Assembly: GCF_009208055.1 (NCBI RefSeq)
Contig: NZ_WFKI01000024.1
Span: 1-39,445, forward strand
DNA length: 39,445 nucleotides
Direction of reading: 5' to 3'
Source of the DNA: Poseidonibacter ostreae
GTDB lineage: Bacteria > Campylobacterota > Campylobacteria > Campylobacterales > Arcobacteraceae
Part shown: in pieces, positions 17,315 through 25,892 of the stretch
Layout of the letters: the number at the start of each line of letters is the position of its first letter
Position numbering within the stretch: position 1 is the stretch's first letter
The notes under the pieces: model-generated
Databases searched by the model: none
What the model saw: only the letters and a program-made list of their open reading frames with translations
Told to the model about the DNA's origin: nothing
Made by a program: the position numbers and the translations under genes

Positions 17315-19699
17315 TTATTGACAACCTGAACATTCCATACTTCTATCTTCTACATCATTACTAGCTTCTGGTGATTGAGATCTTAAGTAATAAGTAGATT
17401 TTAATCCTAATTTCCAAGCAAGAGTATAAATCTCATGTAAATATTTACCACTAGCTTTATCTAAGCTCATGAAAATATTTGTACTTTGACCTTGGTCTAT
17501 CCATTTTTGTCTAATTGCAGCTGCTTTAATTACTTGTAATTGATCAATTTCAAAAGCAGGTGTATAATAAGACCATGTTTCTGGATTTAATTTTGGAACA
17601 ACAACTGGAATTAAACCTGATAAGTTTTCTTCAAACCATTTTCTTTTATATACAGGTTCAATCGCTTGTGTAGTACCTACTAAAATAGAAATTGATGATG
17701 TAGGAGCTACTGCCATTAGGTAACCATTTCGCATACCATTTGTTTTAACTTCTTCTCTTAATACATCCCAATCATAAGCAGCATCAAATAAGTCTTTATC
17801 TACAAGTGCATTAACTGCTTGAGGTGCGTGGTCATGTGGCATAATACCCTGACTCCATTTAGAACCCTCAAATGTTGGATAAACACCTTTTTCAACACCT
17901 AATTTAGATGAAGAAGAGATTGCATTATATGAAATTGCTTCCATTATAGAATCTATCTTTTTAAAGTGATCAGCAGATCCCCAAGCTAATTTGTGCTCAG
18001 CTAACATTTCAGCCTCACCCATAACTCCTAAACCAATTGATCTAGATTTTAAATTAGTTGCTTTTACTTTTCTTAATGGATAGAAGTTTAAATCAATTAC
18101 ATTATCTAACATTCTAATAGCAATTGGAACTACTCTTTCAATATCTTCTTTTTTATTAATTCTAGAAAGGTTTACAGATGCTAAGTTACATACTGCCGTA
18201 TCTCCATCTATTTTTTGTTTTTCAACAATAAATACTTTTTTACCATTAATAGAATCAAGTGCCGTTACTTTATTTGCTTTCTTTTCAATTCCACCGTCAA
18301 CTATTACTAAATCATGCTCTTCATAAGTTGAAATTGAACCATCATTAAATTCTAACTTGATTTTATAATGGTTAGGATTTGTATTTTGGAAAATTTCAGT
18401 ACAAAGGTTTGAAGATCTAATATGTCCAACGTGTGAGTTTGGATTTGCTCTATTTGCATTATCTTTAAAACAAAGGAAAGGTGAACCAGATTCAAAGTAA
18501 GATGTTAAAATCTTTTTCCATAAATCTTTAGCTTTCATTCTATCTTTTGTAATAGTTTCATCTTTTTCATAAGCTTCATATCTAGCTCTAAATGCATCAC
18601 CGTGAAGTTCAGATAAATCTTTTACTTCATATGGATCAAATAAAGTCCAATAAGAATCTTCTAAAACTCTTTCCATGAAAAGGTCAGTAATCCATAAAGA
18701 AGGGAATAAATCATGTGCTCTTCTTCTTTCTTCTCCAGAGTTTTTCTTTAAGTCAATAAAATCTACAATATCCATATGCCAAGGTTCTAAATAAACTGCA
18801 ATTGCACCTTTTCTAGTACCTAATTGGTCAACTGCTAAAGCTACATCATTCGTGATTTTTAAGAATGGAACAGTTCCACCAGCAGCACTCTTATGGTCAT
18901 CAATAACACCACCTAAAGCTCTAACTTGGTTCCAATCCCAACCAATACCACCACCATATTTAGATAATAGTGCCATTTCATGATATGCATCAAAAATACC
19001 TTCAATATTATCTGGCGTTGAACCAATATAACAAGAAGAAAGTTGATGTCTATTTGTTCTTGCATTTGATAATGTAGGAGTTGCTAGCATAACTTCAAAC
19101 TTAGAAACTACATCATAGAACTCTTTTGCTCTTTGTTGTTTGTTTTCTTCATCTTGTGCAAGGAAAATAGCAATTGCCATAAACATTTGCTGTGGTAATT
19201 CAATTGGATTACCATCTTTATTTTTAATTAAATATCTATCATATAAAGTTTTTACACCAAGATAATTAAATAAATAATCTCGTTCAGGTTTAATATAATT
19301 ATTTAAATCATCTAAATCAAAACCTTCCCCTAAATTTGGAAGTATTCGTCCTGCATCTTTACCATATTGAAGGTACTCTTTAAAGTGACAATAAGGCTCC
19401 CCTTTAATACCATGTGTAGCTTTTCCTACTTTGTGATATAAATCGAAGATAAAAAGTCTTGCTGCTGTGAATGTCCAATTTGGAACATCAATATCAATTT
19501 TTTCAACTGCTGTTTTAATAAGTGCATCTTGAATATCAGAAGAACTCATCCCATCAATAAATTTGATTTGAGAGTCAAGTTCTAATTCACTTTGTGATAC
19601 ACCATCTAAGCCTTCAGTAGCTTCAATAGTCATTTTTTGAATTTTTGTAATATCTAAAACTTCTTTACGACCATTTCTTTTTTGAATCATAATTGCCAT
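17315..19699 (-). CDS. nrdA: Ribonucleotide reductase large subunit, class Ia-type
   Basis: A 794-residue alpha subunit. The N-terminal ATP-cone (about 1-95, starting QKRNGRKEVLD) implies allosteric activity control by ATP/dATP. Catalytic parts visible are the first redox cysteine in LSSCYIGSTPDN, the radical-site block NLCTEI (N, C, E), the second cysteine in AVCNLASVNLSR, the tyrosine pair in STYYLRSQ, and the C-terminal shuttle CSGC (residues 790-793). The N- and C-termini are intact. AAAGG precedes the ATG. The gene lies 44 bases downstream of purB, giving a purB-nrdA-nrdB order that joins purine and deoxynucleotide synthesis. Confidence 0.97.
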   Translation of the reverse strand: MAIMIQKRNGRKEVLDITKIQKMTIEATEGLDGVSQSELELDSQIKFIDGMSSSDIQDALIKTAVEKIDIDVPNWTFTAARLFIFDLYHKVGKATHGIKGEPYCHFKEYLQYGKDAGRILPNLGEGFDLDDLNNYIKPERDYLFNYLGVKTLYDRYLIKNKDGNPIELPQQMFMAIAIFLAQDEENKQQRAKEFYDVVSKFEVMLATPTLSNARTNRHQLSSCYIGSTPDNIEGIFDAYHEMALLSKYGGGIGWDWNQVRALGGVIDDHKSAAGGTVPFLKITNDVALAVDQLGTRKGAIAVYLEPWHMDIVDFIDLKKNSGEERRRAHDLFPSLWITDLFMERVLEDSYWTLFDPYEVKDLSELHGDAFRARYEAYEKDETITKDRMKAKDLWKKILTSYFESGSPFLCFKDNANRANPNSHVGHIRSSNLCTEIFQNTNPNHYKIKLEFNDGSISTYEEHDLVIVDGGIEKKANKVTALDSINGKKVFIVEKQKIDGDTAVCNLASVNLSRINKKEDIERVVPIAIRMLDNVIDLNFYPLRKVKATNLKSRSIGLGVMGEAEMLAEHKLAWGSADHFKKIDSIMEAISYNAISSSSKLGVEKGVYPTFEGSKWSQGIMPHDHAPQAVNALVDKDLFDAAYDWDVLREEVKTNGMRNGYLMAVAPTSSISILVGTTQAIEPVYKRKWFEENLSGLIPVVVPKLNPETWSYYTPAFEIDQLQVIKAAAIRQKWIDQGQSTNIFMSLDKASGKYLHEIYTLAWKLGLKSTYYLRSQSPEASNDVEDRSMECSGCQ

Positions 19700-19743
19700 A
19701 TTTAATTACCTTTATATTTTCTTATGTTTTCTTATTTTTAAAT

Positions 19744-21072
19744 CTACTTGAATACTCTTTTGAAAATTGCACTAACATTTTTTGTGTAATATTCAAAATT
19801 AAAACATTCTCTAATTTGTTTTTCAGATAATGAGTTAGCTAGCTCTTCATCAGCTAGTAAATATTGTAAGTATAAAGACTCACCTTTATCATTTGTTGAA
19901 GGTTTTCCTTGTTGAATTTCTTGCCAAACTTTCATTGCATTTCTTTGAACAATTCTATAAGCATCTTCTCTTGAAACACCTTGAAGTGGAAGTTCAAGTA
20001 ATACTCTTTGAGAAAATACTAGTCCACCTGTTAAGTTTAAGTTTTTCATCATATTTTCAGGCATTACTGTTAAGTTTGCGATTACATTGTTCATTCTATG
20101 AAGCATAAAATCAGATGTAATAAATGCATCTGGTAACCAGAATCTTTCACTTGAAGAGTGAGAAATATCTCTTTCATGCCATAAAGCAACATTTTCCATA
20201 GCTGGTGCTGCATGTGCTCTAATTGAACGTGCAAGTCCTGTAATATTTTCAGTTAAAATAGGGTTTCTTTTATGAGGCATAGCAGAAGAACCTTTTTGAC
20301 CTTTTGCAAAGAATTCTTCACATTCGTAAACTTCAGTTCTTTGTAAATGTCTAACTTGTACGGCAAACTTTTCAATAGTTGAAGCCATAGTAGCTAATGC
20401 CGTTGCAAGTCTTGCATATCTATCTCTATGTACAACTTGATTTGAACATGGTTCTGGTTTTAAACCTAATTCTTTCATTGCGTACTCTTCAAGTTCTAAA
20501 GGAGCGTGAGCAAAGTTACCCATAGCACCAGAAATTTGACCAACAGAGATAACTTTTAAAGTCTCTTTTAAATTTTTAAGATGTCTATTCATCTCATCAT
20601 ACCATACTGCTAATGTTAAACCAAAAGTAATAGGCTCACCATGAATACCATGAGATCTACCTACCATTAAAGTATATTTATGCTCTTTAGCTCTTCTTTT
20701 AATAGATTTCATAAGCATCTTAACATCTTTGATGATTAGTTTTAAAGAATCTCTCATTTGAATAGCTACACCTGTATCCACTGCATCAGATGAAGTCATT
20801 CCATAATGGAACCATCTTGATTCTTTTCCAAGTGATTCTGAAACACTTGTATTAAATGCAATTAAATCATGTTTTGTTACAGCTTCGATTTCTTCTATTC
20901 TTTCTACTGAAAAAGTTGCATTTTTTACAATTTTTTTACAATCTTCATCTGGAATTAAACCGATTTTATTCCAAGCTTTTACAGCTGCTTTTTCTACTTC
21001 TAACCAAGCTGCATATCTTGCTTGTTGTGTCCATTTTGAACTCATTTCTTCTCTAGCATATCTTTCAACCAT
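19744..21072 (-). CDS. purB: Adenylosuccinate lyase
   Basis: A 442-residue fumarase/aspartase-superfamily enzyme that cleaves SAICAR to AICAR and adenylosuccinate to AMP, acting twice in purine synthesis. The mobile-loop signature GSSAMPHKRNPILTEN is intact, with the catalytic serine in it. TSSDAVDTG and GRSHGIHGEP (with the catalytic histidine) are the other conserved regions. Length and both ends are normal for the short bacterial type. AAGGGA precedes the ATG. It is the first gene of the purB-nrdAB unit and is divergent from rluA; two palindromes lie between them. Confidence 0.96.
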   Translation of the reverse strand: MVERYAREEMSSKWTQQARYAAWLEVEKAAVKAWNKIGLIPDEDCKKIVKNATFSVERIEEIEAVTKHDLIAFNTSVSESLGKESRWFHYGMTSSDAVDTGVAIQMRDSLKLIIKDVKMLMKSIKRRAKEHKYTLMVGRSHGIHGEPITFGLTLAVWYDEMNRHLKNLKETLKVISVGQISGAMGNFAHAPLELEEYAMKELGLKPEPCSNQVVHRDRYARLATALATMASTIEKFAVQVRHLQRTEVYECEEFFAKGQKGSSAMPHKRNPILTENITGLARSIRAHAAPAMENVALWHERDISHSSSERFWLPDAFITSDFMLHRMNNVIANLTVMPENMMKNLNLTGGLVFSQRVLLELPLQGVSREDAYRIVQRNAMKVWQEIQQGKPSTNDKGESLYLQYLLADEELANSLSEKQIRECFNFEYYTKNVSAIFKRVFK

Positions 21073-21130
21073 CTACAAATCCCTTGTTATCAATGTTTTT
21101 ATTATTTTATAAAAAATTAGTATTTATTTT

Positions 21131-21157
21131 AGTATGATATACTATCTAAAATAGATA
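21131..21157. repeat. Two adjacent palindromes between purB and the pseudouridine synthase gene
   Basis: AGTAT-GAT-ATACT (21131-21143) directly abuts TATCTA-AAA-TAGATA (21143-21157), each with perfect arms. They lie in the divergent 148-base gap. Possible operator sites or a leader hairpin; no known regulator is assigned. Confidence 0.45.
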
Positions 21158-21220
21158 AAAAACAATATAAAAAACAAGATAAATTTTAACCTATTTCAAA
21201 AAAAAACTCAGGAAGCAATA

Positions 21221-22129
21221 TTGCCATTTGTACTAAAAAAAATTAAAGCAATTAAAGACAAAAAACTTAGTCTTTTCTTACTCCAAGATTTAAAAATTAA
21301 CCACCGAAGTACCCAAAGATACGCGGCTCGGGGAAGAATATTTGACGAAAATATGAAAACTATTAAAGCAAGTGATAAAATCCCTAGTGAATTTATTTAC
21401 ATGGCAGTTTTTGAGGGCATTTCAAGAGGATTAAAGCCTCTAATCGAGTTTAAAGAGTTTGCCATTTTTGATAAACCAACACACCTAATGGTTCATCCCA
21501 TTTCTAAAAATACTAAATACTCACTTCTTGATGAAATAAGATATCATTTTGGAGAAAATGCTAATTTAATACATAGAATTGATGCAGAAACTTCAGGGCT
21601 TGTGATAGTTGGAAAAGATAAAAAAAGTGAAAAAACTTTAAAAGATATGTTTGAAGAAAAAAAGTATCACAAGTCATATTTAGCACTAGTTGAAGGTCAT
21701 ATAAAAGATGAAATTACAATTGATTCAAAATTAGAAAAAGAGGGTCTAAATATTGGTGTTAGAATGAAAGCAGGAGATAATGGAAAAGAGTCTTGCACTA
21801 TTATAAAACCTATAAAATATAATGAGAAAAACAATACCACATTAATAGAAGCAATTCCTTTAACAGGAAGACAACATCAAATTAGAGTACATTTATACTC
21901 AGTAGGTCATAGAATTGTAGGTGATCCTATTTATGGAGTTGATGATGAGATCGCTGAGAATTATTTAAATAAAACATTAGATAAAACTTTAAGAGAAGAG
22001 ATAACAGGAAGTCATAGGTTATGGCTTCATGCAAACTATTTAGAGTTTACTTTTAAAGATATTACTTATAAAATAAAATCAAAAAACACTGATATTTTTG
22101 ATTTTTTTAATAAAGAAGTAGAGCAATAA
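21221..22129 (+). CDS. RluA-family 23S rRNA/tRNA pseudouridine synthase
   Basis: A 302-residue enzyme that isomerises uridine to pseudouridine in RNA. The catalytic aspartate is D121 in HRIDAETSGL, and GRQHQIRVHL with RIVGDPIYG forms the later conserved motifs. The N-terminal 70 residues look like a short S4-like RNA-binding part (STQRYAARGRIF). The start is TTG at 21221, preceded at a good distance by AGGAAG; no ATG in frame is better placed. The target base cannot be named from sequence. The 3' end overlaps the convergent YqaA-like gene by 23 bases. Confidence 0.9.
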   Translation: MPFVLKKIKAIKDKKLSLFLLQDLKINHRSTQRYAARGRIFDENMKTIKASDKIPSEFIYMAVFEGISRGLKPLIEFKEFAIFDKPTHLMVHPISKNTKYSLLDEIRYHFGENANLIHRIDAETSGLVIVGKDKKSEKTLKDMFEEKKYHKSYLALVEGHIKDEITIDSKLEKEGLNIGVRMKAGDNGKESCTIIKPIKYNEKNNTTLIEAIPLTGRQHQIRVHLYSVGHRIVGDPIYGVDDEIAENYLNKTLDKTLREEITGSHRLWLHANYLEFTFKDITYKIKSKNTDIFDFFNKEVEQ

Positions 22130-22517
22130 ATAAATATCTTGAAAACTTTGCAATTACAACTAGTAAAATAAATAGTTTTAAATTGAACTTCAAAACTCCT
22201 GCTATAAAAGTAAGTGGGTCACCAATAATTGGAACCCATGAAAATAGAATACATATAGAACCATATTTATCAAAGTAACTTTTACTTTTTAGTATTGATT
22301 TTTCTTTTAATAAGTTTTTCTTAATCAAAAATTCTTCACCTTTTAAACCAAGAAAATAGTTCAAAATTGAGCCTAAAGAATTACCAAGTGTTGCAAAAAA
22401 AACAAGAAAATAAATATTATATCCCTCTTTAATATCATAAATTAATAAAGCCTCACTTCCAAAAGGAATAAGCGTAGCTGATATAAAAGCAGATATAAAA
22501 AGTACTAAATAAACCAT
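22107..22517 (-). CDS. YqaA-like small membrane protein (DedA/SNARE-associated family)
   Basis: A 136-residue integral membrane protein with about four helices. The GNSLGSILNYFLG and PIIGDPLTFIAGVL segments match the YqaA branch of the SNARE-associated/DedA family, whose members are membrane proteins linked to lipid or small-ion homeostasis. Its start ATG follows the stop of the EamA transporter gene with no gap, so the two genes form a coupled pair. The exact role is unknown. Confidence 0.82.
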   Translation of the reverse strand: MVYLVLFISAFISATLIPFGSEALLIYDIKEGYNIYFLVFFATLGNSLGSILNYFLGLKGEEFLIKKNLLKEKSILKSKSYFDKYGSICILFSWVPIIGDPLTFIAGVLKFNLKLFILLVVIAKFSRYLFIALLLY

Positions 22518-23426
22518 TTATTTTCTATTTATAAACTTTAAAATCTTTTTTAATGGTGTTTCAGAGATAAAAACACCAAATAAAATCGTAATACAAGCAA
22601 TAAATTCTGTAATTGATAGTTTTTCATCTAAAAGTAAATATGCCAAAATTAGGGTAAATACAGGAATTAAATAAATAAATACAGCTGCTTTTGAAGCCTC
22701 TATTTTTGTAAGTGCATAGTTATATAAACCATAACCACCAAGAGTAACCACAACACCTAAATAAACAACACATAAAATTGCATTTGTAGTAAAGTTTAAA
22801 TCTGTTGTTGTATATTCATAAAGAAAAAATGGAAAAAAGAATATTGTTCCAATGAAAACTTGAATTGCAGTAATAAATAAAGCTGAATACTTTTCAGATA
22901 AATATCTAGCAACAATTGTATATCCAGCACCACAAACCATAGCAAGTAATTCGAAAAAATTTCCTAAAATTGGATTAGGTGCACTCACACTAGAAACTGC
23001 TTGTAAACTCAACCACACAGCCCCACATAAAGCTATTAAAGAGCCTATTACTAACTGTTTAGAGATAATCTCTTTTAAAAAATATCCAGCAGCTATTGCA
23101 GTAATTATAGGCATTAAAGAAGTAATCATTCCAACTTGAGATGCAGTTGTAAGTTGAATTGCTTTTGCTTCAAAAATAAAATATAAGCAAGGTTCAAAAA
23201 ATGCTAAAAGTATTATATATTTAATATCACTCTTTGAAAAATCGTACTTTATAAAATCTTTTATAAAGTAAACAAAACAAAGTGATGCTAAAAGCATTCG
23301 AAGAAATATAACCGTATATGGTTCTAAATCATTAATTGCAGTTTTTAAAGCAATAAAAGAACTTGCCCAAATAAACATTGCAAATACTAAAGATAGTATT
23401 CCTATGTAAGAAAAGTTTTTTGTCAA
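22518..23426 (-). CDS. EamA-family (DMT superfamily) transporter
   Basis: A 302-residue transporter with about ten membrane helices in two repeated halves (first half about 1-140, second about 150-290), as is normal for EamA/RhaT-like metabolite exporters. The first helix carries the IWASSFIALKTA segment. The substrate is unknown. I place the start at TTG 23426, preceded by GAGAG about nine bases away. The longer frame from ATG 23465 adds 13 residues but lacks a ribosome site, and a minus-strand TATAAT at 23462-23457 lies inside that extension, so transcription would begin after it. Confidence 0.85.
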   Translation of the reverse strand: MTKNFSYIGILSLVFAMFIWASSFIALKTAINDLEPYTVIFLRMLLASLCFVYFIKDFIKYDFSKSDIKYIILLAFFEPCLYFIFEAKAIQLTTASQVGMITSLMPIITAIAAGYFLKEIISKQLVIGSLIALCGAVWLSLQAVSSVSAPNPILGNFFELLAMVCGAGYTIVARYLSEKYSALFITAIQVFIGTIFFFPFFLYEYTTTDLNFTTNAILCVVYLGVVVTLGGYGLYNYALTKIEASKAAVFIYLIPVFTLILAYLLLDEKLSITEFIACITILFGVFISETPLKKILKFINRK

Positions 23427-23456
23427 TATATATTCTCTCTTTCTTTTAAAAAAGGT

Positions 23457-23462
23457 ATTATA
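23457..23462 (-). promoter_or_regulatory. -10 box of the EamA transporter gene
   Basis: A TATAAT on the minus strand. The expected start near 23450 leaves about 24 bases before the TTG start codon. It helps decide the start codon. Confidence 0.5.
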
Positions 23463-23515
23463 CATAGAAATTAAGATAATTATATTAATTTATAAATATT
23501 TTAAGTATTTTAAGA

Positions 23516-23521
23516 TATAAT
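23516..23521 (+). promoter_or_regulatory. -10 box of the SRP RNA gene
   Basis: TATAAT followed by ACG, on a strongly A/T-rich upstream tract with no clear -35. It predicts a transcript start near 23528, about 41 bases before the mature RNA core. Confidence 0.6.
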
Positions 23522-23568
23522 ACGTCCTCTTAAAGAGAAGCACTGAAAATACAATGGTATTTTGAGTG

Positions 23569-23670
23569 CTCTTCTTTAGACCCTTACAATTATTATCAAA
23601 GACAACGCCCCAGGATGGGAACATAGCAAGGCACCTTTTTTAGTGGTGTGTTTGGGTATCTGGAGAAGAG
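23569..23670 (+). ncRNA. ffs: Signal recognition particle RNA, 4.5S type
   Basis: The RNA partner of Ffh in co-translational targeting of membrane proteins. The tip is diagnostic: CAGG, then ATG, GGAA tetraloop, CAT, then AGCAAG (23610-23631), the SRP domain IV layout with the conserved AGG and AGCA asymmetric loops. The terminal helix pairs CTCTTCTTTAGACCC (23569-23583) with GGGTATCTGGAGAAGAG (23654-23670), 15 bp with a two-base bulge. The roughly 102-nt length is that of the small bacterial form. The gene is flanked by its own promoter and terminator. Exact mature ends are inferred from pairing. Confidence 0.88.
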
Positions 23671-23695
23671 TACTTTTTAAGTACTCTTTTTTTTT
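23667..23695 (+). terminator. Intrinsic terminator of the SRP RNA gene
   Basis: A 9-bp perfect stem, AGAGTACTT (23667-23675) with AAGTACTCT (23679-23687), three-base loop, then a run of T to 23695. It begins in the last bases of the SRP RNA terminal helix. Confidence 0.9.
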
Positions 23696-23724
23696 GCACT
23701 AATTTTTCTAATAAACTAAAATTA

Positions 23725-24327
23725 CTACAATAAATCTTCAAAATTTGAATTTAATATCAATAGTTTTCTATCACTTTTATTATAAATAAATCTTTTATCT
23801 TTTTCTTTTATTGCTTTTAATATAATTAGTTTTATATCATTTTGAGATTTATTATTTCTCTTCATAAAAAGTGAAAAATCTTTTAATGTAATAAATTTAG
23901 ATGTGTTTGTATCACTATTTTTTTTAAGTTCTTCAATTTGTGGCTTATAAATAGAACGCATTTCATTAAATGCACTTTGTAAAAGTTTTATTTCAGAATT
24001 TAAAACATTCATCATATCTTTTTGATTTCTCTCTAATCTATTTATTTCAGATATATACTGTTTTTTCATCCATTTATGTGATTTTTTTAATAAAGCTATT
24101 TGTTCATCTTTAACTTCAATAACTAAGCTAATTTCATTATTTTGCTTTGCCTTGTTACTTGAAGTAGTTGTAGCAGACTCATTTTCCATTTTATCAGTTA
24201 TATAAACAAATATTTTACCTGATTGTTTTATTGATTTTAATTGATTTTTTTTTATTCTGTAATGTATACCTTGTAAAGAAAGCCCAAGGATTTGGGCTGC
24301 TTGAGTTGTAGTAACTAATCTTTCCAA
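23725..24327 (-). CDS. HTH and coiled-coil DNA-binding protein
   Basis: A 200-residue protein. Residues 1-50 form an excisionase/MerR-like winged HTH (TTTQAAQILGLSLQGIHYRI, followed by a short beta wing, SIKQSGKIFVY). A polar linker leads to a long charged coiled coil (about 70-140) and a basic C-terminal domain (about 145-200). There is no catalytic or effector-binding motif. It starts nine bases after the queF stop on the same strand, so it is likely co-transcribed. The layout suggests a DNA-binding oligomer; targets and role are unknown. Confidence 0.75.
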   Translation of the reverse strand: MERLVTTTQAAQILGLSLQGIHYRIKKNQLKSIKQSGKIFVYITDKMENESATTTSSNKAKQNNEISLVIEVKDEQIALLKKSHKWMKKQYISEINRLERNQKDMMNVLNSEIKLLQSAFNEMRSIYKPQIEELKKNSDTNTSKFITLKDFSLFMKRNNKSQNDIKLIILKAIKEKDKRFIYNKSDRKLLILNSNFEDLL

Positions 24328-24336
24328 GGCTAAAAC

Positions 24337-24720
24337 CTACATCTTTGCAGAGTCTATTTCAATTACAGTATGAACATTACCTCTTGGTTTAAAATCTGCA
24401 ATAACTTTTAACCATCTAGGACTTAATTTTTCATATAATGTATCAAATATTTCATTAGCAGAATTTTCATGTGAAACTTCTCTAAACATAAAAGTATTAA
24501 TATAAATTTTTAATGCTTTTAATTCTATAACTTTTTCATCTGGAGTATATTGTATTTTAATTGTTGCAAAATCTGGATACCCACTTCTTGGGCATTTAGC
24601 CATAAACTCAGGTAACTCAATATCTATAATATAATTTTTTTTATTTGTATTTGGCCAAAAGTTTTCATCTTTATTAATATCAAATTCTCTTATTTCTACT
24701 TCACCATATTTCATTTCCAT
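24337..24720 (-). CDS. queF: NADPH-dependent 7-cyano-7-deazaguanine reductase
   Basis: Reduces preQ0 to preQ1 in queuosine tRNA-modification synthesis. This is the short, single-domain QueF type (127 residues from this start). The catalytic cysteine C43 and aspartate D50 lie in FMAKCPRSGYPDF, and the substrate/NADPH segment VSHENSANEIFDTL is intact. I place the start at ATG 24720 with AAAGG about 11 bases upstream; a second ATG follows two codons later. The frame extends to a TTG at 24756, but that has no ribosome site. No preQ1 riboswitch was seen upstream. The other queuosine genes are not in the window. Confidence 0.93.
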   Translation of the reverse strand: MEMKYGEVEIREFDINKDENFWPNTNKKNYIIDIELPEFMAKCPRSGYPDFATIKIQYTPDEKVIELKALKIYINTFMFREVSHENSANEIFDTLYEKLSPRWLKVIADFKPRGNVHTVIEIDSAKM

Positions 24721-24812
24721 ATTTTTTATAACCTTTATTAGTATTAATTTAGGCAATTTTATCTAAATCTTACTTACAAATATTACTAAGTGAAAAAAAA
24801 CTTAAATTTAAG

Positions 24813-24818
24813 TATAAT
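24813..24818 (+). promoter_or_regulatory. -10 box of the flavoprotein gene
   Basis: TATAAT about 37 bases before the ATG at 24856, with an A/T-rich upstream tract and no clear -35. Confidence 0.5.
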
Positions 24819-24855
24819 CGCTAAAATTAATAGATATTTAAAATAAGAGAGAATT

Positions 24856-25866
24856 ATGACTGACAAAATATATGACATTGTAATAATTGGTGGTGGACCT
24901 GGTGGAATAGGCTGTGCAATTGAAGCATCTTCACATAAAATAGGTGAAATTTTACTAATTGAAAAAACAGATAATCACTCAAATACTATTAGAAAATTTT
25001 ATAAAGATAATAAAAGAGTTGACAAAGATTATAAAGGTCAAGTTGCAACTTTACAAGGAAATGTAGAATTTTTTGATGGAACAAAAGAGACAACACTTGA
25101 TTATTTTGATGATTTACTTGATAGTGAAAAAATTGATTCTTCTTTTAATACAGAAGTAGAAAAAATAGTAAGAGTTGAAGAACTTTTAGAAGTACATACA
25201 TCAAATGGTATTGTAAGAACAAAAAATGCTGCTATTACTATTGGAAAAATGGGAAAACCTAATAAACCATCTTATAAAATCCCTCCATCAATAAAAGCAC
25301 AAGTTAATTTTAACCTTGATAAGTGTTCATCAAATGAAAAAGTATTAGTAGTTGGTGGTGGAAATTCTGCTGCTGAATATGCTTATGATTTAGCTGATCA
25401 AAATAACAATGTAACTATGGTTTATAGAAAAGCTGAGTTTTCAAGATTAAATGAAATAAATGAAGAAATATTAACAAAATATCATGGAGAAGAAAAACTT
25501 AGACTTAGAATGAGTACTGATGTTGAGTCTTTAGAAAATGATGCAGGAAAAGTAAAAGTTAATTATAATGACGGTTTTAGCGTACTTTATGATAGAGTAA
25601 TTTATGCAATTGGTGGTACTACACCTGTTGATTTCTTAAAATCTTGTGGTGTAGAAGTTGATGAAAATTCTAAACCAATTTTTGATGAACATCATGAAAC
25701 AACAGCTAAATGTGTTTATGTTGCAGGTGATATTGCACTTAAATCTGGTGGTTCAATAGCAATTGCTTTAAATCATGGATATCACATAGTAAATAATATT
25801 ATTAGAAAAAGAGGGCAAATTTTTTCTCATACTGATATTGTTGCTAAACTAGAAGACCCTAAATAA
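24856..25866 (+). CDS. FAD/NAD(P)-dependent oxidoreductase, thioredoxin-reductase-like
   Basis: A 336-residue flavoprotein with two Rossmann motifs: IIGGGPGGIG (about 10-19) for FAD and VVGGGNSAAE (about 168-177) for NAD(P)H. A GDIA segment (VAGDIALKSGGSIAIAL) near 290 fits the second FAD contact. The redox CxxC of thioredoxin reductases is absent, which places it nearer to YpdA-like or ferredoxin reductase-like enzymes. The electron acceptor is unknown. An AGAGAG ribosome site supports the start. It converges with a histidine kinase gene across a shared terminator. Confidence 0.85.
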   Translation: MTDKIYDIVIIGGGPGGIGCAIEASSHKIGEILLIEKTDNHSNTIRKFYKDNKRVDKDYKGQVATLQGNVEFFDGTKETTLDYFDDLLDSEKIDSSFNTEVEKIVRVEELLEVHTSNGIVRTKNAAITIGKMGKPNKPSYKIPPSIKAQVNFNLDKCSSNEKVLVVGGGNSAAEYAYDLADQNNNVTMVYRKAEFSRLNEINEEILTKYHGEEKLRLRMSTDVESLENDAGKVKVNYNDGFSVLYDRVIYAIGGTTPVDFLKSCGVEVDENSKPIFDEHHETTAKCVYVAGDIALKSGGSIAIALNHGYHIVNNIIRKRGQIFSHTDIVAKLEDPK

Positions 25867-25892
25867 AACAAAGCTACAAGCTTTGTTTTATT
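25862..25892. terminator. Bidirectional terminator shared by two convergent genes
   Basis: A 14-bp perfect stem (25862-25875 with 25879-25892, core AAAACAAAGCT/AGCTTTGTTTT) with a three-base loop. Both the flavoprotein stop and the kinase stop lie inside it. A-rich and T-rich arms supply a U-tract in each direction. Confidence 0.85.

Noticed and set aside
24757..24855. preQ1 riboswitch upstream of queF
   Set aside because: I could not find the pseudoknot hairpin or conserved bases; the gap is simple A/T-rich promoter sequence.
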